A stretch of 64,000 bases of DNA from Verrucomicrobiota bacterium. GTDB taxonomy: Bacteria > Verrucomicrobiota > Verrucomicrobiia > Chthoniobacterales > JAFAMB01. The number at the start of each line of letters is the position of its first letter. Within the stretch, counting starts at the first letter, position 1. A program made the position numbers and the translations under genes. The notes under the pieces are model-generated. The model was not told the origin of the DNA and ran no database searches. It was given only the letters and a program-made list of their open reading frames with translations. The DNA lies in the NCBI GenBank assembly GCA_019247695.1, contig JAFBAP010000117.1, positions 37,194-101,193 on the forward strand, written 5' to 3'. Shown one piece after another: positions 10,982 through 18,986 of the stretch.

Positions 10982-11081
10982 GTCTGCGGATCGGTTGGGA
11001 ACCGGTGACGGTTCGGCTGCGGCGGGAGCCGAAGGTTTGCCTTCCTCTCCCGCCGCGCCGTCGACCGGTCTGAATGGGGGG

Positions 11082-11360
11082 TTACTGCGCCTTGCTGCCG
11101 TCGGTAGCGCAGCCGCCTTTACCCTTGCAAGAATTCTTCCCCTTGCAACCATTGTCGCTGCCCTTGCACCCGCCTTGCCCCTTGCAGGCGTTCTTGCCTT
11201 GACAGGAATGTTTGCCCGCCGCTTGGTCGTCAGCCAGGGTGTGAAGCGTGAAGCCCGGCGGCGCCGTGACGCTTGCGGCATAGGCGCGCACGGCTGTGGA
11301 CCCGGTTAAGAGGCCGGCCATGGCCGCCCCTGCGATCGCTGCTTTGGATGGTTTGATCAT
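11082..11360 (-). CDS. bufA: Cys-rich secreted bufferin-type precursor peptide (BufA-like)
   Basis: 92 residues. An N-terminal signal sequence (IAGAAMAGLLTGSTA, cleavage plausible near AYA-AS) precedes a Gly/Lys/Cys-rich core from about residue 50 to the end. The core has two matching blocks, SCQGKNACKGQGGC and GCKGKNSCKGKGGC, joined by KGSDN, giving six cysteines. It contains no aromatic residues. Bufferins are copper-binding RiPPs whose cysteines are converted by the neighbouring MNIO enzyme; the direct placement before the DUF692 and DUF2063 genes supports this identity. The ATG at 11360 has no strong Shine-Dalgarno. The periplasm is the expected site of action; which metal is bound cannot be read from sequence. 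Confidence 0.9.
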   Translation of the reverse strand: MIKPSKAAIAGAAMAGLLTGSTAVRAYAASVTAPPGFTLHTLADDQAAGKHSCQGKNACKGQGGCKGSDNGCKGKNSCKGKGGCATDGSKAQ

Positions 11361-11587
11361 TGGTCGCTTTTTTGTCTTGGTGATTTGTAGTTTCGGCCTA
11401 AACGAGAGAGCTCAAGGGGAAAAAAACAACTGCAAGCCTGGGCTGGCCTCTCATTCGTCCTCTTCAGAATCAGAGCTAACCCGGGCGTCCGTATTCCGCG
11501 CGGCGAAAGTTTTTTGTGCCATTCGCGCCGGACCGGCCGGCCACAACGTAAGAGTTCACACGGTCACACGGCGGGCACAGCGGGTGT

Positions 11588-11847
11588 GGCGGGCACAACG
11601 TGAGAGTTCACACGGCGAACACGGCGAGCCACGGCGAACACGGCGGGAAGACAGGAATCATCCGCAGAACACGCAGAAGAACGCAGAAAAAGATCCACGA
11701 AACCGGAGCTTGACACCGGCAGCTCGCCCCCAGGATGCCGCTCCGAACTCCGAACTCCGAACTCCGAACTCCGAACCCCCTCCTCTTCCCGCCGTGGTCG
11801 CCGTGGACCGCCGTGTTCGCCGTGTGAACTCTTACGTTGTGCCCGCC
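11588..11847. repeat. 60-bp-arm inverted repeat element
   Basis: Bases 11588-11647 match the reverse complement of 11788-11847 at 56 of 60 positions (GGCGGGCACAACGT, then AGAGTTCACACGGCGAACAC). A partial third copy of the arm end (CACAACGTAAGAGTTCACACG) lies at about 11542-11562. The 140-base centre contains ACGCAGAA repeats and a heptamer array. It looks like a MITE-like or palindromic intergenic repeat between the bufferin cluster and the Usp gene. No gene is seen in 11361-11938. Confidence 0.75.
11741..11775. repeat. Five tandem copies of the heptamer CTCCGAA
   Basis: Exact head-to-tail copies at 11741, 11748, 11755, 11762 and 11769, inside the centre of the 60-bp-arm inverted repeat. Such arrays are prone to slippage and could vary between strains. 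Confidence 0.9.
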
Positions 11848-11923
11848 GTGTGACCGACGCCCGACACCCGGCACCCGCAAATGCCTGATTGCGGCGGCGA
11901 AGGTTACATGCTAGCCTGCGGCA

Positions 11924-11932
11924 AAAGGAGGG
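11924..11932 (+). promoter_or_regulatory. Strong Shine-Dalgarno of the Usp-like gene
   Basis: AAAAGGAGG lies six bases upstream of the ATG at 11939 and decides that start. Confidence 0.7.
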
Positions 11933-11938
11933 TCGGCG

Positions 11939-12631
11939 ATGGAACCTGTTTCGCAAGGTGAACTGCTCGTCGAAGACTGTCCCCAGGAAGATGTATTGAG
12001 TCGCATTCGAATCCGGCCCGTTCGAATCCTCGTCCCGATTGACTTGGAGAGTGCGCCGGCGGCCGTTCTCCGGTATGCGTCAGGCGCGGCGTTGAAATTC
12101 GGCTCCGAGTTGGTCCTTTTTTATGCGTTTGACGATCCCGAGTGCCGGCATGCATCGCGCGTGGAAAAGCAACTTTGGAAGTATCTCTCGGCCGTCCGGA
12201 CCCGGCACCCGACGGCGCGCCTTTTCGTACGTGCCGGGGTTGTCGGCGATGAGGTCAAAGCCGTGGCCGCGTCGGTCGGGGCAGGTTTGATTGTGATGTC
12301 GCGCGATTATTATCACCGGTTTCTAAGTTGGATGGTGCGGGAAGAAGCCGGCCTCCTTACGATTCAGGGTATGCCGTGCCCGGTGGCGCTGGTGGACGCT
12401 CCGGATGCCGCAACTGACGGTGCCGGAGGAGAAGCGAGTATTGTCCCGGCCTTCGGCGGCAGTCCGGGAACCTCAATCATGCTCACAGAGCAGTCCCCGG
12501 AGCACCCGCCTGCGATGGTGCGGTACGCCGTATGGTCGTTGTCGGCGCGGTCGCGATTAAGAGATAGAGATGCACGCACCCGGCTGAATCGAGGCAGGTT
12601 TCGAGGACGGCATTGCATGCATAACGGCTGA
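11939..12631 (+). CDS. Universal stress protein (UspA-like) domain protein
   Basis: 230 residues with a good ribosome site. The Usp fold covers about residues 25-155: RILVPIDLESAPAAVLRYASGAALKFGSEL is the first strand and helix (broken here at RILVPIDLES / AAVLRYASGA), and GAGLIVMSRDYYHRFLSW and MPCPVALVD are the final strands. The usual ATP-binding G-2x-G-9x-G motif is not evident, so it may be a non-nucleotide-binding member. The last 75 residues are low-complexity and Arg-rich (SLSARSRLRDRDARTRLNRG) and unlike Usp proteins. Either this is a lineage-specific tail or an old frameshift. It follows the inverted-repeat element and has no obvious operon partner. Confidence 0.75.
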   Translation: MEPVSQGELLVEDCPQEDVLSRIRIRPVRILVPIDLESAPAAVLRYASGAALKFGSELVLFYAFDDPECRHASRVEKQLWKYLSAVRTRHPTARLFVRAGVVGDEVKAVAASVGAGLIVMSRDYYHRFLSWMVREEAGLLTIQGMPCPVALVDAPDAATDGAGGEASIVPAFGGSPGTSIMLTEQSPEHPPAMVRYAVWSLSARSRLRDRDARTRLNRGRFRGRHCMHNG

Positions 12632-12694
12632 ACCCGGACGGCGCTGCACGAGGTGTCCAGCCGCTGCCTTAACCGCGCTCTGAAGGATGTTTCG

Positions 12695-13162
12695 ATGAAG
12701 GTATCTTTTCTCTCGATCGGGATTGACGTGGCCGAAGCCGTCGTGGAAGTCTTCGCTTCTGAGGCGTCTCCGGACCCCGAGCGATCTGAAGGTGCCGGCG
12801 TTCACATTCTCGCTTCGATCCCCCGACATTATCGTGCGGAGGTCGCGGTCGTTTTTGGATCGCCTGCCGCTCGGGAAACCTTGGCTCAGGTACAAGACGG
12901 GAATCCCGCGGGCCAACTGCCCGAAACGTTGTCCTCGTTCCTCGCGCAATCGGGACGGCTCGGAATAAAAACGGTGCTGGCACGCGGCGCGCTGGTTGCT
13001 CTGCCCGCGCTCGCGGTACTGGTTGTGCCAAGGATTGCAAGAGCCGCGCTCCCTGCAGCCGGAAAAAGCACCCGCCTGCGGAGCTGGGTGAGGGGACTCC
13101 TGCCCGCTCCGCCGCCGCGCCTTCCTCCTTCCGGCGCTTGCACCCCTTCTCGAAACGGTTGA
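12695..13162 (+). CDS. Hypothetical protein (doubtful)
   Basis: 155 residues from the ATG at 12695, which has GAAGGA seven bases upstream; an alternative start is at 12653. The N-terminus MKVSFLSIGIDVAEAVVEVF and a hydrophobic stretch VALPALAVLVVPRIA look protein-like, while the tail (LLPAPPPRLPPSGACTPSRN) does not. It carries the peptide PDPERSEG, often seen where short repeats are translated. A longer frame on the opposite strand overlaps it but runs into the DUF151 gene and seems a shadow. No family recognised. Confidence 0.3.
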   Translation: MKVSFLSIGIDVAEAVVEVFASEASPDPERSEGAGVHILASIPRHYRAEVAVVFGSPAARETLAQVQDGNPAGQLPETLSSFLAQSGRLGIKTVLARGALVALPALAVLVVPRIARAALPAAGKSTRLRSWVRGLLPAPPPRLPPSGACTPSRNG

Positions 13163-13227
13163 GCCCGTCTCTGCCGGATCGAAGCGGTGTTTCGTCGTTG
13201 ATGAAGCGGCCCGCGATGCCAGGCAAG

Positions 13228-13716
13228 CTAGGGAGCATCGTCCGGCTCATTCCATTCGCCGGGACCGGACGCGCCTTCGGAGCGCAATTTTCGCAACTCG
13301 TCGCTGACGTCTTCGACCTGGTTCCACACGTCGCGGTCGACATAGATCGGCGCACCCTGGCGGGCGGCCAGAGCGATACAGTCACTCGGCCGCGCATCCA
13401 GTTCGAGCAGACGCTTGCGCAGCAGTTCATTCTCCGCCGTCACCACGAGAGTCGCGAAAAACGTGTCGTGCTCGAAATTGTTGATGACAACCCGCTCCAG
13501 TTTTGCGCCGAGCGCGCGCAATACCGTCGCCACGAGTTCGTGGGTAAGGGGACGCTCCGTCGGTGTGCCCTGAATGGCGAGCGCGATCGCAACGCCGACG
13601 CTCTGATCCACCAGGATCAGGAACACCTTTTCGGCGTTGCCTAAAAACACCGCGCAGCCCCCGTCCGCTGCGGCCAGGGCGCGGACCTGCACTTCGACCA
13701 CGGCATTACTACTCAT
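13228..13716 (-). CDS. DUF151 bifunctional nuclease-family protein
   Basis: 162 residues. The pattern VFLGNAEKVFLILVDQSVG, TERPLTHELVATVLRALGA, ERVVINNFEHDTFFATLVV and RPSDCIALAARQGAPIYVD is that of PF02577 (BFN domain). Members include a plant wound-responsive nuclease and a stand-alone Thermotoga structure; the enzymatic activity of bacterial members is uncertain. A short acidic tail (PGEWNEPDDAP) follows. The ATG at 13716 gives the expected length. It is convergent with the doubtful gene at 12695 and lies about 50 bases downstream of the two-TM membrane protein on the same strand. Confidence 0.88.
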   Translation of the reverse strand: MSSNAVVEVQVRALAAADGGCAVFLGNAEKVFLILVDQSVGVAIALAIQGTPTERPLTHELVATVLRALGAKLERVVINNFEHDTFFATLVVTAENELLRKRLLELDARPSDCIALAARQGAPIYVDRDVWNQVEDVSDELRKLRSEGASGPGEWNEPDDAP

Positions 13717-13767
13717 GAGGCATCCCCGGTTCGGCTCCCAACCCAGGACCGGCTTCCCCGGCGCACG

Positions 13768-14652
13768 CTACTCGGGACCCGTGGAAAATTCCGCGACCAG
13801 ATATTCTTCCGCTTTGGTCAGCTCAAACTGATCAATCAGGTAGTAGCGGCTGCCAAAATGCTCACGCTTTTCCCCGATCAGCAGTGGGTCCAGCAAAGCG
13901 GATGCCGGCAGGGGCAGAAGTTCACTTTTCCACCGGTGCTGCTGGTCGACAACCAGGTAAAGGTTATCGAAAAGTTCTCGCGCCCGAAGGGCCTTTTCCC
14001 GGGTCTCTTTCGGGAGCAGCCCATCAAAGGTCGCCGTCAGCGAGAGGACCTTGGCGGGAAACCACTTGCTCACGACGCCGGCCGTGATCAGAAACCCCGT
14101 AATCAGGGTGGCGAAAAATGCGGCGCTGCAAAGGATCAGCACCTGGAAGATCGCGTCGGGCCCCTGAGCTGACGAAAAAGCCGGGTCGTCCATCAGGTGA
14201 GGGCCGGCGAGCAGACCGACGAGGGCCGCCGCCACTGCCGCGAGCAGGAGGTAGCAGAAGCTGGCTGCCCGATGGGCATTCAGGTTGCGCTGGTTGAGTG
14301 ACTCGATAAACTTCTGGGCCCTGGAGAATGGAAGGTGGTTTGCCAGGTTGAGCGTCGCGTCGTAAGACGGCTTCCGCTCGAGGCCGATCTCGGCGTGAAG
14401 TTCATGGCTCCCTTCAAGATTAAATACCGCGAAGACCGGCAGTTCCGCACCGGTTGCCTCGTCCCGATAGGTTTGGTTCAGGCCTGAGGGGTCGAATTCG
14501 AGATAGGGAAGGCGTTTCCAAGGCGCTTTGGCGACCAGCGTCCTTCCTTGTTTGCTGTTTGCCTCGAGCGCGAAAAGGCCTTTGTCCGCCTTTTCGATCA
14601 GGCCGGCAGGCCGGCAATGGTTTTCTCTGAGGAGGGTAAGCTTTTGGCTCAT
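13768..14652 (-). CDS. Unknown membrane protein with two central TM helices
   Basis: 294 residues. A soluble N-terminal domain of about 130 residues (KLTLLRENHCRPAGLIEKAD, then LELHAEIGLERKPSYDATLN-like beta/alpha text) precedes two hydrophobic segments (about CYLLLAAVAAALVGLLAG and ILCSAAFFATLITGFLITAG). A C-terminal cytosolic region of about 90 residues follows, with KETREKALRARELFDNLYLVV and a final YYLIDQFELTKAEEYLVAEF. No family recognised. It is divergently oriented from the di-heme peroxidase and precedes the DUF151 gene on the same strand. Conserved spacing and good codon use suggest a real gene. Confidence 0.7.
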   Translation of the reverse strand: MSQKLTLLRENHCRPAGLIEKADKGLFALEANSKQGRTLVAKAPWKRLPYLEFDPSGLNQTYRDEATGAELPVFAVFNLEGSHELHAEIGLERKPSYDATLNLANHLPFSRAQKFIESLNQRNLNAHRAASFCYLLLAAVAAALVGLLAGPHLMDDPAFSSAQGPDAIFQVLILCSAAFFATLITGFLITAGVVSKWFPAKVLSLTATFDGLLPKETREKALRARELFDNLYLVVDQQHRWKSELLPLPASALLDPLLIGEKREHFGSRYYLIDQFELTKAEEYLVAEFSTGPE

Positions 14653-15031
14653 ACGGTTTTTAGAGCAGGGTTAAATTTCGGCCGGAACGGCCTTCAGAGT
14701 GGGCGTTTTGAAGTTCAGCGGGCTTTTGGAACTGCACGAAATCTCGGTTAATGGCGGAGGAACATAGCTGGGATTTGACCCGGCCAAGCTTCGGTTACAG
14801 CTAATCCGGACGGTACCACGCGCTTATCAGAATGAGAAGCAGTTTGCGCGATTCTCATGAGCGGAACGCCCGTCCGTTGGTCGGTGCGCCCGGACCGATT
14901 CCTCATGGACAGCGCTGCGTCCCGGCGTGACCGCCGGCCGGCGGGGCGCCTTGGTCTTTGGAAAATCTTTTGGAAAACGTGGAAAAACGCCAAACCCGGA
15001 ACAAACAGTGCCGATTTCCCAAGGTATCGTT
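14653..15031. other. Divergent intergenic region
   Basis: About 380 bases between the divergent membrane protein (minus) and di-heme peroxidase (plus). The peroxidase frame is open from 14927, but that stretch lacks a signal sequence and overlaps other frames. Promoters for both genes are expected here; no clear -10/-35 pair or operator was identified. Confidence 0.5.
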
Positions 15032-16522
15032 ATGCGCCGGAAATCCTGGGCTTTCGCCCTTTGTGCTGCCGCTTATCTCACCATCGTCGGCGGGCTCACC
15101 GCCCTCAACTGGACGCAAACCGGCTCGATCGGTCCCGAACCGCGGCGGGACGGTCCCGAATGGGAGATCATCCGGACCTTGTCCCCGTTGCCGGAAACGC
15201 CGCCACCGGACACGACCAATGCGTTCGGGGACGATCCACGTGCCGCCAGGCTCGGCCAGATGCTGTTTTTCGAAAAAGGAATCGCGGGGCCAATCATCAC
15301 GGGTAACGACGGCCACAACGGCGGCCTGGGCCAACCGGGCCAAACGGGCAGAATTGCCTGCGCGTCGTGTCACCAACCGGATTCAGGCTGGATGTTCGAT
15401 GTGCGTTCCAATACCGGTGTACCGCAGAATCCGCACGCCACCGCGCTCGGTGCAACCTGGACGGTCCGCAACGTGTCGAGCATCATTAACACGGCTTATT
15501 ACCACATCTGGCACGAGAACGACGGCGTCTCCGACTCCTCATGGGCCGATGCGCTTACGGACCCGGAGGATTATCACTCCCAGAACGGCAGCCGCCTGCA
15601 AGTCGCTCACGTTATCTGGAACAAGTATCACCAGGAGTACGACGCAATTTTCTCTCGCTCGCCGGCTCCGCTTGATCCCCGGCTGGATCCTCAGAACCCG
15701 CACGCAGCCGATTTCCCGCCGACCGGAAAACCGGGCGACCCGCAATGGGAAGCCATTCCTGACGCGGACAAGGACATCATCAACCACATTTTTGCAAACT
15801 TCGGTAAGGCGATCCAGGCTTACCTGCGTCGCTGCATCAGCCGGAACGCCCCATTCGACCGCTACGTGGCCGGCGATGACGATGCGATCAATCATTCCGC
15901 CAGACGCGGGTTGATGCTCTTCGTAAGCCAGCGGGTTAACTGCGTTGCGTGCCACTCCGGGCCCCTGTTCAGCGACAGCCAGTTCCATACCACCGGCCTC
16001 CACGTCAACACGGACCTTTCGCCGCATGCGGACCCGACGGAACTCGGCCGGTTCTCCGCCCTGCAGTTGGTGCTTTCGGACGCGGAGGGCACCACGGGCG
16101 AGTTCAACGTGAACAGCGAGTACAGCGACAATCCCAACACAGGATTTCTCACGGGCCTCGTCCCGACCGACGCGGATAAAGGCAAATGGCGTACGAAAGA
16201 GCTGAGGCAGGTGGGTGTGACGGCCCCTTACATGCATACCGGCCAGATGCCCACGCTGATGGACGTCATTAACTTCTACGACCGCGGAGGCGATCCGGCG
16301 GGAAGCTTCTTCGGAACCAAGAGCCCGTTGATGCACCCGCTGAACCTGACGCTGGAGGAGAAGTACGACCTGATTGCGTTTCTGAATACCCTTACGGGGG
16401 ATCCGCTTCCTCCCTACCTGACGCAGGATACATCAAAGCCGGACCATTTCGCACCTCTGGATGATAACAACCCGCGCGACCGGCAAGGCACGCCACGGCA
16501 CCGGGGCGACGGACGGCGGTAA
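15032..16522 (+). CDS. Di-heme cytochrome c peroxidase / MauG-family protein
   Basis: 496 residues from the ATG at 15032, chosen because it opens a signal anchor (RRKSWAFALCAAAYLTIVGG). Two c-type heme sites are present: CASCH near residue 110 and CVACH near 304, the two-domain layout of bacterial cytochrome c peroxidases and MauG. The motif ELRQVGVTAPYMHTGQMPTL near the C-terminus is the conserved helix carrying a heme ligand region in this family. Its likely role is peroxide reduction or oxidative modification of a protein partner in the periplasm. At nearly 500 residues it is longer than classical peroxidases (about 330), with extra loops between the hemes. It is monocistronic as far as can be seen. 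Confidence 0.88.
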   Translation: MRRKSWAFALCAAAYLTIVGGLTALNWTQTGSIGPEPRRDGPEWEIIRTLSPLPETPPPDTTNAFGDDPRAARLGQMLFFEKGIAGPIITGNDGHNGGLGQPGQTGRIACASCHQPDSGWMFDVRSNTGVPQNPHATALGATWTVRNVSSIINTAYYHIWHENDGVSDSSWADALTDPEDYHSQNGSRLQVAHVIWNKYHQEYDAIFSRSPAPLDPRLDPQNPHAADFPPTGKPGDPQWEAIPDADKDIINHIFANFGKAIQAYLRRCISRNAPFDRYVAGDDDAINHSARRGLMLFVSQRVNCVACHSGPLFSDSQFHTTGLHVNTDLSPHADPTELGRFSALQLVLSDAEGTTGEFNVNSEYSDNPNTGFLTGLVPTDADKGKWRTKELRQVGVTAPYMHTGQMPTLMDVINFYDRGGDPAGSFFGTKSPLMHPLNLTLEEKYDLIAFLNTLTGDPLPPYLTQDTSKPDHFAPLDDNNPRDRQGTPRHRGDGRR

Positions 16523-16525
16523 AGA

Positions 16526-16790
16526 ATGCCACGAATGGGGGAAGGTTACGGGTGCCGGGTGCCGGGTAACTGGTAACGCGTAACTCGTAGCTGGTAATGG
16601 GTGGCATTCGGCCACACGGCGACCACGGCAGGGAAGACTATGATCGCCTTTCAATGCCAGGGCCTGACACTCGGCACCCGGTTCGCACACAGTGCTCCGA
16701 CTACCGCCCGTTACCAGCTACGAGTTACGCGTTACCAGTTACCCGGCACCCGGCACCCGGCACTCATAACCTTGCCCCATTTGTGGCATT
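16526..16790. repeat. MITE-like element with 46-bp perfect inverted repeat
   Basis: Bases 16552-16597 are the exact reverse complement of 16711-16756 (46 of 46). The arms contain GGTAACTGGTAACGCGTAAC and GTGCCGGGTGCCGGG and are separated by 113 bases. Outside the arms the match continues imperfectly to ATGCCACGAATGGGG at 16526 and CCCCATTTGTGGCAT at about 16775-16789. The element exactly fills the gap between the convergent peroxidase and GH2 genes. No open frame inside is convincing. Confidence 0.85.
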
Positions 16791-18869
16791 TCACTCGGCG
16801 CTGCCTTCCCGGATGACGGCCTGAATCCGGTCCTGCACGGCGTCGGGCGGCACTTTGAATTTCGCCCGATCGTAAGTCATCAGCCCATTTACTTCGCCTT
16901 CCACGTCCGTGAGTTGCGTATAGATGGCGGCCCCCAACCCCTCACGGGCGAGCTCGCGGACGCGCGAGACGCCATCCAGAAATGCCTTTTTCAGCTGGGC
17001 TGCGTCCCTGAGTTCTTCATACCTCCAAAGGCCTTTATGCTTCCAGACGTGCGGCATAAACCCTTCCCCTTCAAGACCGGAATTACTGATGCCCCGGCCG
17101 CCGTATTCGCCAAGGACAATGACCCGGTTCAGGACGACATTCGGGTCAAGGCCGGCCACCTTGCCGAAGGGAACCTGGCCCTCGCGCTGGTAGGGTGAAT
17201 TGTAATCGTGCTCATCGAACAGGTCGCCGCAACGCCGGTCGTTCCAGCCGCTGGCGTCATCCACGAGGCGGGTCGGGTCCCAACGCTTGAACAGGCCCGT
17301 AACACGCTGCGTATCGTACTGGCCCCATGCCTCGTTGAACACGGTCCAGATGATGATCGAAGGATGGCACGAGAGGGTCGCAACCATCCGCTGCATCTCC
17401 GTTTCAATCTGCGCCTTGGCTTCCGGGGGGCGTGCAAAATCCGGGTGATTCACCGTATGAGCGCTGTCGAGCACCGGGCTCAACGCCGGGAAATCCTGCC
17501 ATACCAGCAAGCCCAGGCGGTCGGCCCAGTAGTACCAGCGGGCCGGTTCGACCTTGATGTGCTTGCGCACGCAATTAAATCCGAACCGTTTCTCCACCTC
17601 CAGGTCGTGTCTGAGTGCCGCGTCGGTCGGGGCCGTGTAGACGCCGTCGGGCCAGAAGCCCTGGTCGAGGGGACCGTAAAGGAAGATCGGATGATTGTTG
17701 AGGTAGAACCTGGTGATCCCGTGCGCGTCCTTGCGCCTCTCAATCTTCCGGAAACCGAAGTAGCTGGCGACCCGATCGGGGCCGAACGTAACCTCGAGGC
17801 CATAAAGAGCAGGGTGGCCGGGACTCCAGGCTTGCGGCGCAGGGACGGACAGGTGGACCGGCGCATTCGCCGGGCCCTGCTCCTCAGTTAGTCGCCGGCG
17901 GCCGTCGGGACTTTGCACGGCGACGGTGACCGGGCCATCGCCGCCTTCGGTGAGGACCGTGACGTCGACTTTTCCGGAGTCAAGGTCGGGATGCACTTCC
18001 AAGTTGCTGATGTACTGGCCGGGGACCTGCTCGAGCCACACCGTCTGCCAGATGCCGCTGACGGATGTGTAGGTAATGTCATGAAAAAAGTAGTCCGGGT
18101 CGTCAGCCAACAGCGTCTGTTTGCCTCGCGGCTGGTAGCTCTGGTTGTGCGGAGCCGGTTTGTTCTCGTCCGCTCCGGTCACCGGCTCGCCCTCGTCGGT
18201 CGCATCGAAAACCTGGACCGCCAGACTTTGGGTGTCGCCGTCACGCAGGAAAGGGGTGAGGTCAAGGGTGAACGGGTCGTACCCGCCCGCATGAATGCCT
18301 GCAAGGGTGCCGTTCAGAAAGACGACCGTGCGCCAGTCGCAAGCCCCGATATGCAGGAGGAGGTGGCCGCCGTCGGCCGGGCGCATGGCCGTGAAATCGC
18401 GGTGGTACCAGAGGTAATTGGCGCCGGTGAACCGTTTCTGAACGCCGCTGAGCGAAGATTCGATGCAGAACGGCACGAGAATCGTGCCTTGCCAGGAGGA
18501 TGGCGGCTTGACGGCCTGGCTGCCGGTGACGGCGTAATCCCACAAACCGTTCAGGTTCTGCCATTGCGCCCGTTCGAGTTCCGGCCGGGGATATTCGGGC
18601 AGGACCGATTCGGGGCGGACCTGGTGGGCCCATCCGGTTTTCAGGTTGTCTCCGGCGGGCCGCCACCCTTGCGCGAAGACCGCTGCCGTCCAGAAGTAAC
18701 AGAGCAACAAGATCGGGATCAGCCGGTCGCCCGGGCGCGGAAAAAGCGCGACAGGGTCATGCGCCCGCCGACCGGTGACGAAGGGCCCGAACCTACGCTG
18801 CGTGAGGGAACGGTTGACCATACAATTCAGAGTTCGATCATCAGGTAGATCCGGCCGGTTGCCTTCCAC
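16791..18869 (-). CDS. Glycoside hydrolase family 2 protein (beta-galactosidase/beta-mannosidase type)
   Basis: Up to 692 residues; ATGs at 18869 and 18821 are both possible, and a hydrophobic export segment follows (LIPILLLCYFWTAAVFAQG), so it is secreted or periplasmic. GH2 architecture: jelly-roll sugar-binding domain (LNGLWDYAV, FCIESSLSGV, YLWYHRDF), immunoglobulin-like domain (about 300-410), then the TIM barrel. The general acid/base is E of IWTVFNEAWGQ (about residue 511) and the nucleophile is E of VLGEYGGRG (about 586). HPSIIIWTVFNE is family-typical. Substrate cannot be assigned. The GH43 gene lies upstream on the same strand about 117 bases away, suggesting joint action on a plant or fungal polysaccharide. 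Confidence 0.92.
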   Translation of the reverse strand: MEGNRPDLPDDRTLNCMVNRSLTQRRFGPFVTGRRAHDPVALFPRPGDRLIPILLLCYFWTAAVFAQGWRPAGDNLKTGWAHQVRPESVLPEYPRPELERAQWQNLNGLWDYAVTGSQAVKPPSSWQGTILVPFCIESSLSGVQKRFTGANYLWYHRDFTAMRPADGGHLLLHIGACDWRTVVFLNGTLAGIHAGGYDPFTLDLTPFLRDGDTQSLAVQVFDATDEGEPVTGADENKPAPHNQSYQPRGKQTLLADDPDYFFHDITYTSVSGIWQTVWLEQVPGQYISNLEVHPDLDSGKVDVTVLTEGGDGPVTVAVQSPDGRRRLTEEQGPANAPVHLSVPAPQAWSPGHPALYGLEVTFGPDRVASYFGFRKIERRKDAHGITRFYLNNHPIFLYGPLDQGFWPDGVYTAPTDAALRHDLEVEKRFGFNCVRKHIKVEPARWYYWADRLGLLVWQDFPALSPVLDSAHTVNHPDFARPPEAKAQIETEMQRMVATLSCHPSIIIWTVFNEAWGQYDTQRVTGLFKRWDPTRLVDDASGWNDRRCGDLFDEHDYNSPYQREGQVPFGKVAGLDPNVVLNRVIVLGEYGGRGISNSGLEGEGFMPHVWKHKGLWRYEELRDAAQLKKAFLDGVSRVRELAREGLGAAIYTQLTDVEGEVNGLMTYDRAKFKVPPDAVQDRIQAVIREGSAE

Positions 18870-18986
18870 CCGTTTGACGATTTATCGGCTTGCGTTGGGT
18901 CGAAGGTCCGAAACCGGGACTGCCTGCATTTGTTCCGCCACGAAGGGCACAGCAGGCGTCCCGACGCAGGAACCCATGCAGATTCC

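Noticed and set aside
12669..13430. 253-codon minus-strand frame overlapping the DUF151 gene
   Set aside because: Overlaps the DUF151 gene on the same strand in another frame and is Arg/Pro-rich without domains.
17913..18848. 311-codon plus-strand open frame opposite the GH2 gene
   Set aside because: Shadow of a clear glycoside hydrolase; sequence is low in protein-like patterning.
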